From assembly GCF_028550395.1 (NCBI RefSeq), contig NZ_JAQQKW010000002.1:372001-436000 (forward strand): 64,000 nt of DNA, read 5' to 3'. The stretch is from Asticcacaulis currens. Its GTDB lineage: Bacteria > Pseudomonadota > Alphaproteobacteria > Caulobacterales > Caulobacteraceae. Shown one piece after another: positions 36,463 to 44,951 of the stretch. Made by a program: the position numbers and the translations under genes. How positions within the stretch are numbered: the stretch's first letter is position 1; every line of letters begins with the position of its first letter. The notes below the pieces were generated by a model. It was not told where the DNA came from and did not search any database. It was given only the letters and a program-made list of their open reading frames with translations.

Positions 36463-37505
36463 TACTTGTCGTCTTCGCCGCGCAGGGCCTTCCACGCATC
36501 GCCGCGCCCGGCCACCACGTCCTCATAGGTCACGGCCGGATAGCCGAAGCCCATCGCCTTCGATTCGCGCCAGGCGTCGAGCAGAGCGTCGCGCAGGTCC
36601 GAAGCCCCCTGCCCCAGCCGCCCGACCATAAAGCCCTTGCCGCGCGTGTCGCCGTCATTGAAGCCGCCCGCCTTGTACAGTTCATAGAGCGGCGTGACAT
36701 ATTTCCAGTTGCGATCCAGACGCGCGCTGAAGCAGCGTTCCGCCGTATCGGTGCAGGCTTCGCTGGCCGACATGGCGGCGCGCACGTCCTCATTATTGAT
36801 GTTGGCGCTGACGAAGGCGCTTTCCAGCGGCCCGTGGATCGGCTCCAGAGTGAAGTTCTGCGGGTTCGGATACTCCTTGCCCCAGCCATTATAGTGGATC
36901 GACAGGTGCAGGGGCTGAGACGCGTCGCCCACATAGTGCGACAGGATACCAATATCGCGCAGCGTCAGGGCTTCACGACGGCGGATCGCCTCTTTCAGCC
37001 ACGCCTTGCGCTTGGGGTCGGTTTCATGCGCTTCCATGTAGGTCATGCCGCGCCAGTAGGCGAAATCCTTGACCACCTGCTGCCACGCATCGACCAGCGC
37101 ATAGTTGAGATAGCCCGACTTCCACGGCATGACGTTCTTTGAGCGCAGAAGGGCGTCAAAGTCCGAGCGCGAGGCCGGTACGTCCTGAAGACGCACACCG
37201 GCGAGGGTCTTGCCCTCGTCGTCGAGGTCGATAAAGTGTGCCGAATCCCGTTCGAAATCGTGCACCTTGCCCGCCCCTTTCCAGGCGTCGGGCTCATTGG
37301 AATAGAAGCCGATATCGCCAATGCCTTGGGTGCTGCGCAGAAACTCCGGCATATAGGTCGGCAGGGCGCGTGCCGCCTCTTCGCCGACGATGCGGTGGCC
37401 GGTCGGGCCCCAGGCGAAGGCCGAGCCCGCCGAAAGCAGGGCCGCAGCGGTGAGCAGCAGAGAACGAAGGGTCTTCATGCGGGGAAACCTTTGAGAAAGG
37501 GTCAT
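36462..37505 (-). CDS. Secreted S1/P1-type nuclease
   Basis: 347 aa with signal peptide (LLLTAAALLSAGSAFA) and mature start WGPTGHRIVG, whose Trp and His are zinc ligands in this family. Further ligands lie in HDFERDSAHFIDLD, LSHYVGDASQPLHLSIHYN and NNW-like regions. Zinc-dependent single-strand nuclease/3'-nucleotidase, expected in the periplasm, perhaps for nucleotide scavenging. Start ATG 37505 has GAGAGGGG; ATG 37478 is an alternative. Confidence 0.9.
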   Translation of the reverse strand: MTLSQRFPRMKTLRSLLLTAAALLSAGSAFAWGPTGHRIVGEEAARALPTYMPEFLRSTQGIGDIGFYSNEPDAWKGAGKVHDFERDSAHFIDLDDEGKTLAGVRLQDVPASRSDFDALLRSKNVMPWKSGYLNYALVDAWQQVVKDFAYWRGMTYMEAHETDPKRKAWLKEAIRRREALTLRDIGILSHYVGDASQPLHLSIHYNGWGKEYPNPQNFTLEPIHGPLESAFVSANINNEDVRAAMSASEACTDTAERCFSARLDRNWKYVTPLYELYKAGGFNDGDTRGKGFMVGRLGQGASDLRDALLDAWRESKAMGFGYPAVTYEDVVAGRGDAWKALRGEDDK

Positions 37506-37564
37506 TTCCCCTCTCGAATAGCCGATTTACCCCGGCAACGCCAGTGCGGCTTGGGCAACCCGCG

Positions 37565-37888
37565 TTATCCCTCAGGTGCCAGAGTGACCTCAAGGCCATT
37601 GAGATCGTCGCGCATCAAAATCTGACACGACAGGCGCGAATTGCGCTTCACAAGGAAGGCTTCGTCCAGCTTTTCCTCTTCCTCGTCAGACTTTTCGATC
37701 AGTTTGGGCAGCCAGTCCGCGCCGACATAGACGTGGCAGGTGGCACATTCCAGCGCACCCCCGCATTCCGCCTTGATCGGCAGGCCGTTGTCGCGGATGA
37801 TCTCCATGATGCGCCAGCCTTCGATGGCCGGCAGGGTGTGCTGCACGCCCTCGCGGTCGGTGCACAGGATATGGAGTTCGTCGCTCAT
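37565..37888 (-). CDS. 2Fe-2S ferredoxin (adrenodoxin type)
   Basis: 107 aa. Cluster ligands in ECGGALECATCHVYV and a fourth Cys in SRLSCQIL. The pattern C-x5-C-x2-C plus distal C and the acidic EKSDEEEEKLDEA helix match ferredoxins of ISC or P450 systems. Monocistronic as far as seen. Confidence 0.92.
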   Translation of the reverse strand: MSDELHILCTDREGVQHTLPAIEGWRIMEIIRDNGLPIKAECGGALECATCHVYVGADWLPKLIEKSDEEEEKLDEAFLVKRNSRLSCQILMRDDLNGLEVTLAPEG

Positions 37889-37930
37889 GAGGGTGCCTTA
37901 TCAGGGTTTGGTGGCGCATGGGGTTTGACG

Positions 37931-37971
37931 CGCTTTTCGTCCGAAACGTGCATCACACGTTTCGAAAAGCG
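37931..37971. repeat. Intergenic hairpin element
   Basis: CGCTTTT and CGAAACGTG (left) pair with CACGTTTCG and AAAAGCG (right) around a CATCA loop, with a 4-base internal bulge. It is followed by GCTCTAG. Found upstream of the ferredoxin gene and similar in style to the other GAGCG-type elements. Confidence 0.6.
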
Positions 37972-38005
37972 CTCTAGCGGCCACGACCGGTGCCGACAAG
38001 CGATT

Positions 38006-38359
38006 TCAGCTCTTTAAACGGTTTAGCTCAAGTCCATGCAGATAGGCCGCGACATCCATCAGGGCCGCATCAAGGGCCGTCCTGACCTTATCCAGACGCC
38101 CTGCCGCCCCGGCCTCATCGCCACGTTCGGCCGCCTCGGCCGCCGACGAAAGCGCATTGGCCCCGATCCCGGCTGCAGCCCCTTTTAGCGTGTGGGCCGC
38201 GTCGCGCCAGCCGGGATGGCCCGTATCGAGCAGCGGCGCCCACAGTTCGGCCTGCTGCCGAAAGAGGTTCAGCACCTCTTCGATAACCGTCGTATCGTTC
38301 AGCGTATAGGCCTCAAGGTGTGCGAAATCGACCGCGCCGGACAGATCGCGAAACGCCAT
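38006..38359 (-). CDS. Histidine phosphotransfer (Hpt) domain protein
   Basis: 117-aa single-domain protein with the Hpt motif AAHTLKGAAAGIGANAL, in which the His is the phospho-acceptor. A helical bundle is predicted throughout. It likely shuttles phosphate in a phosphorelay whose kinase and regulator are not nearby. Confidence 0.88.
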   Translation of the reverse strand: MAFRDLSGAVDFAHLEAYTLNDTTVIEEVLNLFRQQAELWAPLLDTGHPGWRDAAHTLKGAAAGIGANALSSAAEAAERGDEAGAAGRLDKVRTALDAALMDVAAYLHGLELNRLKS

Positions 38360-38421
38360 GATAACCCCTCTGTTGCTATGACCCTGTCACAGTGCGGCGC
38401 TTCGCGGCGCATGACAAGCGC

Positions 38422-38673
38422 TCAGTTCAGCCCCGGTTGAACCCGCTGCAAGGAGGCTTCCATGCCGTCCAGAAACACCGACCGCACATTGGCCATGCGA
38501 CATTCGGAAATGAGATGGCGGGCCATCTGGGCATGGTCCAGCAAGGCCCGCTGCCATGCCTGCGTACAGGCTTCGGGCGTGATGTCCTGATTAAGGGGAC
38601 AGACCTCGGCCCGCAGGCGGTCGTTAAAACGGATCAGTTCCTCAAGGGCCGCATGGTGGCGATATCCGCTCAT
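38422..38673 (-). CDS. Small hypothetical protein
   Basis: 83 aa, helical, starting MSGYRHHAALEELIRFNDRL, with three cysteines (EVCPLNQ, EACTQAW, SECRMAN). No recognised domain. The longer open frame to 38793 has no ribosome site. Upstream of and in the same direction as the Hpt gene, 62 bases away, so possibly co-transcribed. Confidence 0.55.
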   Translation of the reverse strand: MSGYRHHAALEELIRFNDRLRAEVCPLNQDITPEACTQAWQRALLDHAQMARHLISECRMANVRSVFLDGMEASLQRVQPGLN

Positions 38674-38812
38674 CGTCTTACGCTTACTTTCTGTGACAAG
38701 CTTTTTGTGACGTGTCGGCCGGAAGCCCCGCGTCAAACTGTTACAGATGTCATTACTCTTTTTCGCATACCCGTGCAATCGCGATGCGTGCAAACCTCAC
38801 GTGTGAACATAA

Positions 38813-39023
38813 AAAGGCCCCGGTCTCTCTACCCGGGGCCTTTATACCAACGGCCGAAGCGACTGAGCGCATTCGTCCGTTGAAAACTCGCGACGGTCCA
38901 TGGCCAGGTGGAGAAAGCCCTCAGCCCGATGCGATAAATCCAGAATAGTCCGAACCTGATAAAGGGACGATAGGGGGAAGCCCCGAAAAGCACGAAGGCC
39001 CCGTAGAGAGACCAGGGCCTTCG
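38813..39023 (-). terminator. Tandem terminator hairpins at the end of the 39-45 kb operon
   Basis: Hairpin A at 38813-38843 pairs AAAGGCCCCGG with CCGGGGCCTTT; hairpin B at 38993-39023 pairs CGAAGGCCC with GGGCCTTCG. On the minus strand both are followed by T-rich runs (TTTTTATG and GTGCTTTT). Both carry the loop string GTCTCTCTAC, on opposite strands, so they form an inverted pair 150 bases apart. The gap between them holds a degenerate copy (about 38849-38880) of a repeat also present at 49457-49487. Confidence 0.65.
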
Positions 39024-39132
39024 GGCCGCAGCTTGACCGTTGCAGGTGGATCTGGATCAACGACCTTTTGCGGCGCGTGAAGCATAGAGGTTTGCGCATA
39101 AACATTCGATATGCCGAAAGGAAACCGTCCGT

Positions 39133-39954
39133 TCACAGCAGACTATCGGCCTCGCGCGCCCCGAAATGACGGGTGAAACCGAGGCTCAGGGTAAACACAT
39201 GGCGCGATCTCAGCGCGGGTCTGCGCCAGTCGTCCCCATAGAGACGGTCGGCGCTGCCCTGAACAAAGGCCGTGGTCCGCTCATCGAGCCTGTGCCCCAG
39301 CGTGACTTCACTGCCCAGTGTAAAGTAACTGGCGCGGCGCGTGGGCGGAAGGCCAAGGAAAGGGCCTGAAAAGCGGGAGTCGGCCCATGCCCCGCGCAAC
39401 TCCACGCCGATGGCGGTCCGCGACGACAGCCGCGCTCCGGCGTCATAGGACAGGTCGCCGGACCAGCCCTGATAACTGTTCAGGGCGCGGCGCAGGCGCA
39501 GTTCGACATCGCCGAAACCCGTCTGCCACTGGGAAAAGCCGCCAAATTCAACCGCGTCAGGCAAGGGGCGCGCGCCGCGCGGCAGCTTATCACGATAGGC
39601 TTGCCGATATTCCAGAACCGGCCCCACGCGCCAGCGGCCCCTTTCGGCGGCGGTCCACCTGACACCCTCATCCAGACTGACCTGCCAGCGATCCCCGACC
39701 CTGAGTTCGACAATGGGATAAAGGTCGCTGACCGCCTCAACCGCTCCGATATGGGCGGGACGGCGACGCCAGATAACCCCCACATCGCCACTGGCGCGCA
39801 TTCCGAAAAGCGTGCTAAGTCCTTTGGGCACGACCGCCTCAGGGCGCTCAAACGACATGGATGACCGCTGAGAGGCCCCGGCCGTGTCGGGGGTGGCGAC
39901 CACGCAGGCCACCGGCACGGAAGACGCGGTCACCATCGCCGGTGCCGCGATCAC
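39133..39954 (-). CDS. MipA/OmpV-family outer-membrane protein
   Basis: 273 aa. Signal-like N-terminus, then alternating beta-strand pattern typical of MipA/OmpV barrels (WQVSLDEGVRWTAAERGRWR, GRWRVGPVLEYRQAYRDKL, GYDAGARL-like and FTLSLGFTRHFG at the end). MipA is a scaffold for murein enzymes in E. coli; other family members respond to cationic peptides or form pores. GTG 39954 overlaps the preceding SMR gene stop (GTGA). Last gene of a long minus-strand operon. Confidence 0.75.
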   Translation of the reverse strand: MIAAPAMVTASSVPVACVVATPDTAGASQRSSMSFERPEAVVPKGLSTLFGMRASGDVGVIWRRRPAHIGAVEAVSDLYPIVELRVGDRWQVSLDEGVRWTAAERGRWRVGPVLEYRQAYRDKLPRGARPLPDAVEFGGFSQWQTGFGDVELRLRRALNSYQGWSGDLSYDAGARLSSRTAIGVELRGAWADSRFSGPFLGLPPTRRASYFTLGSEVTLGHRLDERTTAFVQGSADRLYGDDWRRPALRSRHVFTLSLGFTRHFGAREADSLL

Positions 39955-40337
39955 GCCTCGCCCCTTTCACCCCGCGCCAGAAGACCGATACCGGCGAGAA
40001 TGAGAACGGAGCCGCCGACCGTCGCCAGATCGACCCGTTCATGGAAACCGAAAATGCCGATAGCGATGACCAGACAGTAGCTAATGGCCGTCAACGGGAA
40101 GGCGCGCGCCAGGTCCAGACGGTTCAGTATGGCCAGCCAGGCCAGAAGCCCGATAATCTCCACGCCGATCAGCGTCCAGAACAGCGGCGAAGTCGCCAGA
40201 TGCAGGGCCAGAGTCAGGGCATCGCCCTGACCCAGCCCGTTACCGAGTGCCTTGGCCAGATACTGATAGGCGGCCACGCACAGGGGCTGGGTGATCATTA
40301 GCGGCACAAGCGCCCATTTTGACCGGGAGGGCGTCAT
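39951..40337 (-). CDS. SMR/EamA-type small membrane transporter, second of pair
   Basis: 128 aa with four predicted helices (LVPLMITQPLCVAAYQYLAK, FWTLIGVEIIGLLAWLAIL, FPLTAISYCLVIAIGIFGF, VGGSVLILAGIGLLARG). The pattern RAFPLTAISYCLV...HERV matches half-size drug/metabolite transporters such as ArnF, MdtI or EmrE. Its neighbour at 42254-42592 is a second such protein, and paired subunits are common. ATG 40337 overlaps the upstream stop by four bases. Confidence 0.82.
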   Translation of the reverse strand: MTPSRSKWALVPLMITQPLCVAAYQYLAKALGNGLGQGDALTLALHLATSPLFWTLIGVEIIGLLAWLAILNRLDLARAFPLTAISYCLVIAIGIFGFHERVDLATVGGSVLILAGIGLLARGERGEA

Positions 40338-41434
40338 GCCGCATCCCCGACCGGGTCGGCGGCAAACAGGGGCGACAGGCGCTTCAGCACGCGCGACACA
40401 AGGGCATTGCGATGGGTAAAGGCCATATCGGTGCGCACAAGCTGGCAGCCCAGCCGCAGCTTGTTGGCATAGGCCGCCTGCCCGGCCTGAAAAACGCGGA
40501 TGCCGTTGTCCAGACACCACTCGATATTGTCGAACCACGACACGAAGTAGAGATTATGCGCGCGGCCGGCCTCGCCCATTACGAAAAACTTGTCGATCAG
40601 GGTGGTGTCGTCGTGCAGCAGCAGGTTGGCGGCCAGAAGCTCATCGCCCTTTAGATAAAGCGTGCAAAAGGCCCGGCCCGGCTTCGCGCTCAGCACCCGA
40701 CGGAAATAGTCGGGGGTCAGTTCCTCCAGCACCATCTCGGCCCGTTCGCGGGTGGCGCGATAAAGAGCCATCAACGCCTCTTCAAAACCGTCAAGGCGGG
40801 TGACACGACGGACCTCCACGCCCTCACGGCCGCGCAGCTTGCGCCGCATGTCCTTGCGCGTGGCGTGCGACAGGCGCGCCAGATAGGCGTCCATGTCAGG
40901 AAAGTCGATCGGCAGGCAGGCGATCGGCAGGCCGGAGACCACGCCAAAGCCACGTTCGGCCAGCACCGGCGACCACAGGGCACGATCCGTTTCCACCAGA
41001 TCTTTCACCGCCATCAGCGCGCCCCCGCGCTCACGCGCGGCCTGCAAAAACCCGTCGCGCAGGCCGCACGCAATCTCTGGCGCCCGTGAGGCATCGGCAA
41101 TCCCCAGCATGGCCCTTTCGCTACAGGGCGAGCCCAGCGCCGCCAGAGAGGCCCGCAGAACCCACGGGGCCACTGTCTTGATCTGCGTGAGGGCGCGGCG
41201 CAGTTCGGGGGGATCCAGCGTCGTTTCGAGGTCATAGGACGTCAGGAAGGCCGGGGCGGCACCCACCACCCGCTTCCCGTCCAGTACACTGACGTAGAAG
41301 AAGCGAAACCCCGCAAGGCCGGACCGTTCAACCGCCAGATGGTAGGCATGATCCTCAAGCGCTCCGTCGAAACAGCCATCCCAGTCATCGGCGGCGATCC
41401 CGGCCAGCGAGTCGTGAACGCGGACCTCAAGCAT
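40334..41434 (-). CDS. FemAB/GNAT-like aminoacyl or acyl transferase
   Basis: 366 aa. The central region HATRKDMRRKLRGREGVEVR and the C-terminal LYLKGDELLAANLLLHDDTT, then FDNIEWCLDNGIRVFQAGQA, match the FemAB-like GNAT proteins (COG3146 type) that move acyl or aminoacyl groups. Substrate not known. ATG 41434 is chosen because it overlaps the previous gene by eight bases and the longer frame is a shadow of that gene. Confidence 0.75.
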   Translation of the reverse strand: MLEVRVHDSLAGIAADDWDGCFDGALEDHAYHLAVERSGLAGFRFFYVSVLDGKRVVGAAPAFLTSYDLETTLDPPELRRALTQIKTVAPWVLRASLAALGSPCSERAMLGIADASRAPEIACGLRDGFLQAARERGGALMAVKDLVETDRALWSPVLAERGFGVVSGLPIACLPIDFPDMDAYLARLSHATRKDMRRKLRGREGVEVRRVTRLDGFEEALMALYRATRERAEMVLEELTPDYFRRVLSAKPGRAFCTLYLKGDELLAANLLLHDDTTLIDKFFVMGEAGRAHNLYFVSWFDNIEWCLDNGIRVFQAGQAAYANKLRLGCQLVRTDMAFTHRNALVSRVLKRLSPLFAADPVGDAA

Positions 41435-42257
41435 CCGACGCCGGCTCCGCAAACCCCGGCATAACCGCATGAATGGCTTCAAGCGTGGCCGCGACGACCT
41501 TACCGCGCTCCTGATCGACGTGGACCATGTGGTAGCTGTTCTCCAGCACGACGAGGCGCGCCGAAACACCGGAGGCCTCCCGAAGGCGATGGGCGTTGGA
41601 CAGGCTGCCGATATCATCTTCGCGGGCATGAACGAGGGTCAGCGGGGTGCGGTTATCCGGCGCGGCGCGCAGCACGGCCTGACCCAGTCGCCACGAGCCG
41701 GCCAGACTCTTGTAGGGCATACCCTCAAGCGCGCCGGGGATCAGCGCCTCCTGAGACGTCGCCGCCAGTTCGCGCAGGCGTTCGTCCTTGAGACCGAAAG
41801 GATGGCTTTCCTCTACGACATGCGCGCGCAGCCCCGGCAGGTACATGAGCGGCCAGGCCAGCGGGATGATCGCATAATGGGCCTTCATCGCCCAGCCGTC
41901 GAAGGCGAACAAGGGCGAATAGACGGTGCAACTGGCGATCGCACGCTTCTGGGCCAGCATAAAGCCCAGAAGACCACCGACGCAGATACCGGCCACATGC
42001 ACCCGCTCATAGGCCGTGGCTTTTTCGTCATAGAGGCGGATCAGGCTGTCGAGCCAGTCGCGCCAGTCGGTTGCGATCAGGGCCGCATAATCGTGACCAT
42101 GCCCGGCCAGGAGTGGGGTTTCCACGGCAAGCCCGTGCTGCGCCATCTTTCTGGCCACATAGCGCATTTCCGCCGGCATCCCGGTCAGGCCGTGCACCAG
42201 AATAACCAGATCGCGTCCGGTCTTCTCATGCGACAGGTCGCCCGTCATCATATTCAT
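41427..42257 (-). CDS. Alpha/beta hydrolase
   Basis: 276 aa. LVILVHGLTGMPAEMRYVAR (oxyanion), nucleophile region VAGICVGGLLG in which the elbow reads G-I-C-V-G, so a cysteine stands where serine is usual, acid in VHAREDDIGS and histidine in NSYHMVHVD. Resembles monoglyceride lipases and carboxylesterases. Cys nucleophiles occur in dienelactone-hydrolase-like and PHA-synthase-like members, so a thioester or acyl-transfer role is possible. ATG 42257 overlaps the upstream stop by four bases. Confidence 0.83.
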   Translation of the reverse strand: MNMMTGDLSHEKTGRDLVILVHGLTGMPAEMRYVARKMAQHGLAVETPLLAGHGHDYAALIATDWRDWLDSLIRLYDEKATAYERVHVAGICVGGLLGFMLAQKRAIASCTVYSPLFAFDGWAMKAHYAIIPLAWPLMYLPGLRAHVVEESHPFGLKDERLRELAATSQEALIPGALEGMPYKSLAGSWRLGQAVLRAAPDNRTPLTLVHAREDDIGSLSNAHRLREASGVSARLVVLENSYHMVHVDQERGKVVAATLEAIHAVMPGFAEPASDA

Positions 42258-42592
42258 GCGCCCCTCCCCGCCACCAGCGCCACGCCGGACGCGATCAGGA
42301 CGCAGGCCCCGACCTGCCGGGCGGTCAGTTTTTCTTTCAGAACCACAAGGCTGGCCAGAGGCACGGTGACATAGGTCAGGCAGTTGACCGGATAGGCCAC
42401 GGCCAGAGGCAGGCCCCTCAGCACCAGAATCCACGCAATGGCCTGCACAGCCCACAGGCCAAGGCCCAGCCACGTCAGGGGATGGAGCAGCGCAGCCACC
42501 ACGCCGTCCGTGGCATCGGCGGCGCGCTTGTAGCACAGTTCCAGCGCCGTCTCCGCGACGATGCACAGCCCCAGAAGCAGAAGGGCAATCAT
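42254..42592 (-). CDS. SMR/EamA-type small membrane transporter, first of pair
   Basis: 112 aa, four helices: MIALLLLGLCIVAETALELC, TWLGLGLWAVQAIAWILVLR, AVAYPVNCLTYVTVPLASLV, VGACVLIASGVALVAG. The conserved Glu in helix 1 (AETALEL) fits SMR proteins such as EmrE, ArnE or MdtJ. Lies next to the ureohydrolase gene and overlaps its stop as ATGA. Confidence 0.83.
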   Translation of the reverse strand: MIALLLLGLCIVAETALELCYKRAADATDGVVAALLHPLTWLGLGLWAVQAIAWILVLRGLPLAVAYPVNCLTYVTVPLASLVVLKEKLTARQVGACVLIASGVALVAGRGA

Positions 42593-43515
42593 GACGCCCT
42601 CCGGATGTGCGGCAGCAGGCAGTCGCGCAACTGACGATTGGCTGCGGCGTTGATGCGCACGCTCTCCGTATCGAGTTGCACCTGCCACGGCTGGTCCATG
42701 GCCGCCTCTACCCGCTTCAGAACCGAGGCAAACAATCCCGGCCCATAGACGGGCAGGCTGGCGTCCCCGACGATATCCGCCCCACGCAGGCGGCGTCCGT
42801 CCAGCAGATGCGTCATCCAGCCGATCAGGCGGCTGAGGCGCAGATCGCCCTGATCCCAGTTGGTTACGGCGTCCAGCGGCGACAGGACATCCTTGTCTAT
42901 GGTGATATAGACATCGTCCGAACCGATCATGCGATCTACGTGCTCAAGGAAGAGGGCGTCGCCTAACGTCTCAATTGTGAGAATGCGACGGCCAGCCACG
43001 ACGCACTCTTCCCTGGCACCTGCGCGGAGGGGAAACGGGGTGAGAAGCCCCTCGCGCACAACACTGAGGTCGGCCCCCTTACGGGCGCTGCCCTCCATAT
43101 CCGGACTGCACATGGCTACCGAAATGACCTGACGCACACCGCTGAAGCGCGCGACCTTCGCCGCCCAGCTTCCGCAGTGCATACCGGGCGAAAACCTGAC
43201 CCAATCCGGGTGGTTATCGAAATGCAGCACCGTCATCCGCCGTTCGGGGGCCGTGTCGGCCGCCCGACGGATCAGCAGGGCGGACACATGGTGAAAATCC
43301 CCCGAACCGGCAAAGACCAGCGCCGGGCCCGACCCGTTCAGGGCCTCACGTACCCTCAGATCCAGCGCTTGCAGTGCCGCCGGACGCGACCACAGCCTGA
43401 GTGCCGGGCCCAGATCGCGCGCGTCGATGCGACCCGATTCCGCTACAAGGTCCGGCTGAAGGTCGAAAGCACCGTCCAGATCAAGAAGTCGCGCCGTCAC
43501 TTTATTGTCCAACAC
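42589..43515 (-). CDS. Arginase/agmatinase-family ureohydrolase
   Basis: 308 aa. Binuclear-manganese signatures: GSGDFHHVSALLI, VLHFDNHPDWVRF (in place of DAHxD) and ITIDKDVLSPLDAV (D-x-D), plus NWDQGDLRL. The family hydrolyses guanidino compounds (arginine, agmatine, guanidinobutyrate) or related amides. The DNH variant and the distant overall sequence make a standard arginase unlikely. Overlaps the aminotransferase gene by 14 bases. Confidence 0.82.
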   Translation of the reverse strand: MLDNKVTARLLDLDGAFDLQPDLVAESGRIDARDLGPALRLWSRPAALQALDLRVREALNGSGPALVFAGSGDFHHVSALLIRRAADTAPERRMTVLHFDNHPDWVRFSPGMHCGSWAAKVARFSGVRQVISVAMCSPDMEGSARKGADLSVVREGLLTPFPLRAGAREECVVAGRRILTIETLGDALFLEHVDRMIGSDDVYITIDKDVLSPLDAVTNWDQGDLRLSRLIGWMTHLLDGRRLRGADIVGDASLPVYGPGLFASVLKRVEAAMDQPWQVQLDTESVRINAAANRQLRDCLLPHIRRAS

Positions 43516-44890
43516 ACCGCCGCAACAGGCTGTCGAGCAGGCGGATAGCCAAGTCGATCTCGCCCTCAGTGATTTCGAGCGAGGGGGCTAAGGTGATGAC
43601 ATTCTTGTGGTAACCGCCGACATCGAGAATGAGGCCGTATTTTTCGCCGTCGATCTCGATCCCGCCGCGCAGCCCTTCCGCCTCCATGGCGTCCAGCAGG
43701 GCCTTATCGGGCGTGAAGCCGTCTTCCTTGCAGATTTCGCAGCGCAGGGCGAGGCCCAGACCATCGACATCGCCGATCTGCGGCCAGCGCTTTTGCAGAT
43801 CTTTCAGCGCCTCAAGGAAATAGGCGCCTTTGCGCATGACCTTGGCGCCATAGTCCTCTTCGGAGACCATGCGCAGGGTTTCCAAGGCCACCGACGTGCC
43901 CATCGGATTGGCGTTGAAGGTGGAATGGGTCGATCCGGGCGGGAAGATGCCGGGATTGATCAGGGCCTCCTTGGCCCACAGGCCCGACAGGGGATTGAGC
44001 CCGTTGGTGATCGCCTTGCCGAAGACCAGAACGTCCGGCGTCACGCCGAAATGTTCTATGGCCCACAGCTTGCCCGTACGATAAACGCCCATCTGGATTT
44101 CATCGACGACCAGCAGGATACCGTACTGATCAAGGACCGCCTTCAGTTCGCTGAAGAAGTTCATCGGCGGCACGACGTAGCCGCCCGTCCCCTGAATGGG
44201 CTCGACATAGAAGGCGGCGTACTCGCACTGACCGGTCTTGACGTCCAGCACGCCATTATATTCGGTCTCAAAGAGGCGCTTGAACTTCTGCACACAGTGG
44301 TGACCGTACTCTTCCTTGGTCATGCCCTTCGGGCCGCGGAAATGGTACGGAAATTCGATAAACTGCGCGCGATCGCCGAAATGGCCGAACCGACGGCGAT
44401 AGCGGTAGGACGAGGTGATGGCCGAGGCACCCAGCGTGCGGCCATGATAGCCGCCCTCAAACGCAAACATCAGGCTTTTGCCGCCGCAGGCATTGCGCAC
44501 CAGTTTCAGCGAATCTTCGACCGCCTGAGCCCCGCCGACATTGAAATGGACGCGGCCCTTTTCGCCGAACTTGGTCTCCATATCGCGGGCGATAAGCGTC
44601 GCCAGCTCGATCTTCTCGCGGTGCAGATATTGCGAGGCCACCTGCGGCAGTGTGTCGAGCTGCCGGTGGGCGGCGGCGTTGAGGCGCGCATTGCGGTAGC
44701 CGAAATTGACGGCGGAATACCACATCTGAAGGTCGAGATAGCGCTGCCCCTTGGCATCCATCATGTAGGAACCGTCGCAGCCCGTAAAGACGCGCGGCGT
44801 GTCCATATAGTGGACGGTATCGCCATGGGAGCAGTATCTGGCCTCAAGCGCCAGCAGGTCGGATTCCGACAGGTCCTGTGAATCGTACAT
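43502..44890 (-). CDS. Class III PLP-dependent aminotransferase
   Basis: 462 aa. VHFNVGGAQAVEDSLKLVRN, FEGGYHGRTLGASAITSS, LLVVDEIQMGVYRTGKLWA (PLP-binding Asp) and VFGKAITNGLNPLSG with the Schiff-base lysine. Class III enzymes act on omega-amines such as lysine, ornithine, putrescine, diaminobutyrate or GABA. ATG 44890 is chosen after AAGGA; a TTG at 44917 would add nine residues. Follows the HAD gene by 61 bases. Confidence 0.88.
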   Translation of the reverse strand: MYDSQDLSESDLLALEARYCSHGDTVHYMDTPRVFTGCDGSYMMDAKGQRYLDLQMWYSAVNFGYRNARLNAAAHRQLDTLPQVASQYLHREKIELATLIARDMETKFGEKGRVHFNVGGAQAVEDSLKLVRNACGGKSLMFAFEGGYHGRTLGASAITSSYRYRRRFGHFGDRAQFIEFPYHFRGPKGMTKEEYGHHCVQKFKRLFETEYNGVLDVKTGQCEYAAFYVEPIQGTGGYVVPPMNFFSELKAVLDQYGILLVVDEIQMGVYRTGKLWAIEHFGVTPDVLVFGKAITNGLNPLSGLWAKEALINPGIFPPGSTHSTFNANPMGTSVALETLRMVSEEDYGAKVMRKGAYFLEALKDLQKRWPQIGDVDGLGLALRCEICKEDGFTPDKALLDAMEAEGLRGGIEIDGEKYGLILDVGGYHKNVITLAPSLEITEGEIDLAIRLLDSLLRRCVGQ

Positions 44891-44951
44891 AGGTTTGATC
44901 CTTAGAGCGCTCTTCAAACAAAAAGCGATTTAAACCAAAATATTAGGGGGC

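Noticed and set aside
38813-39023. CRISPR-like repeat arrangement
   Set aside because: Only two hairpins in inverted orientation, no regular spacers and no cas genes in the window.
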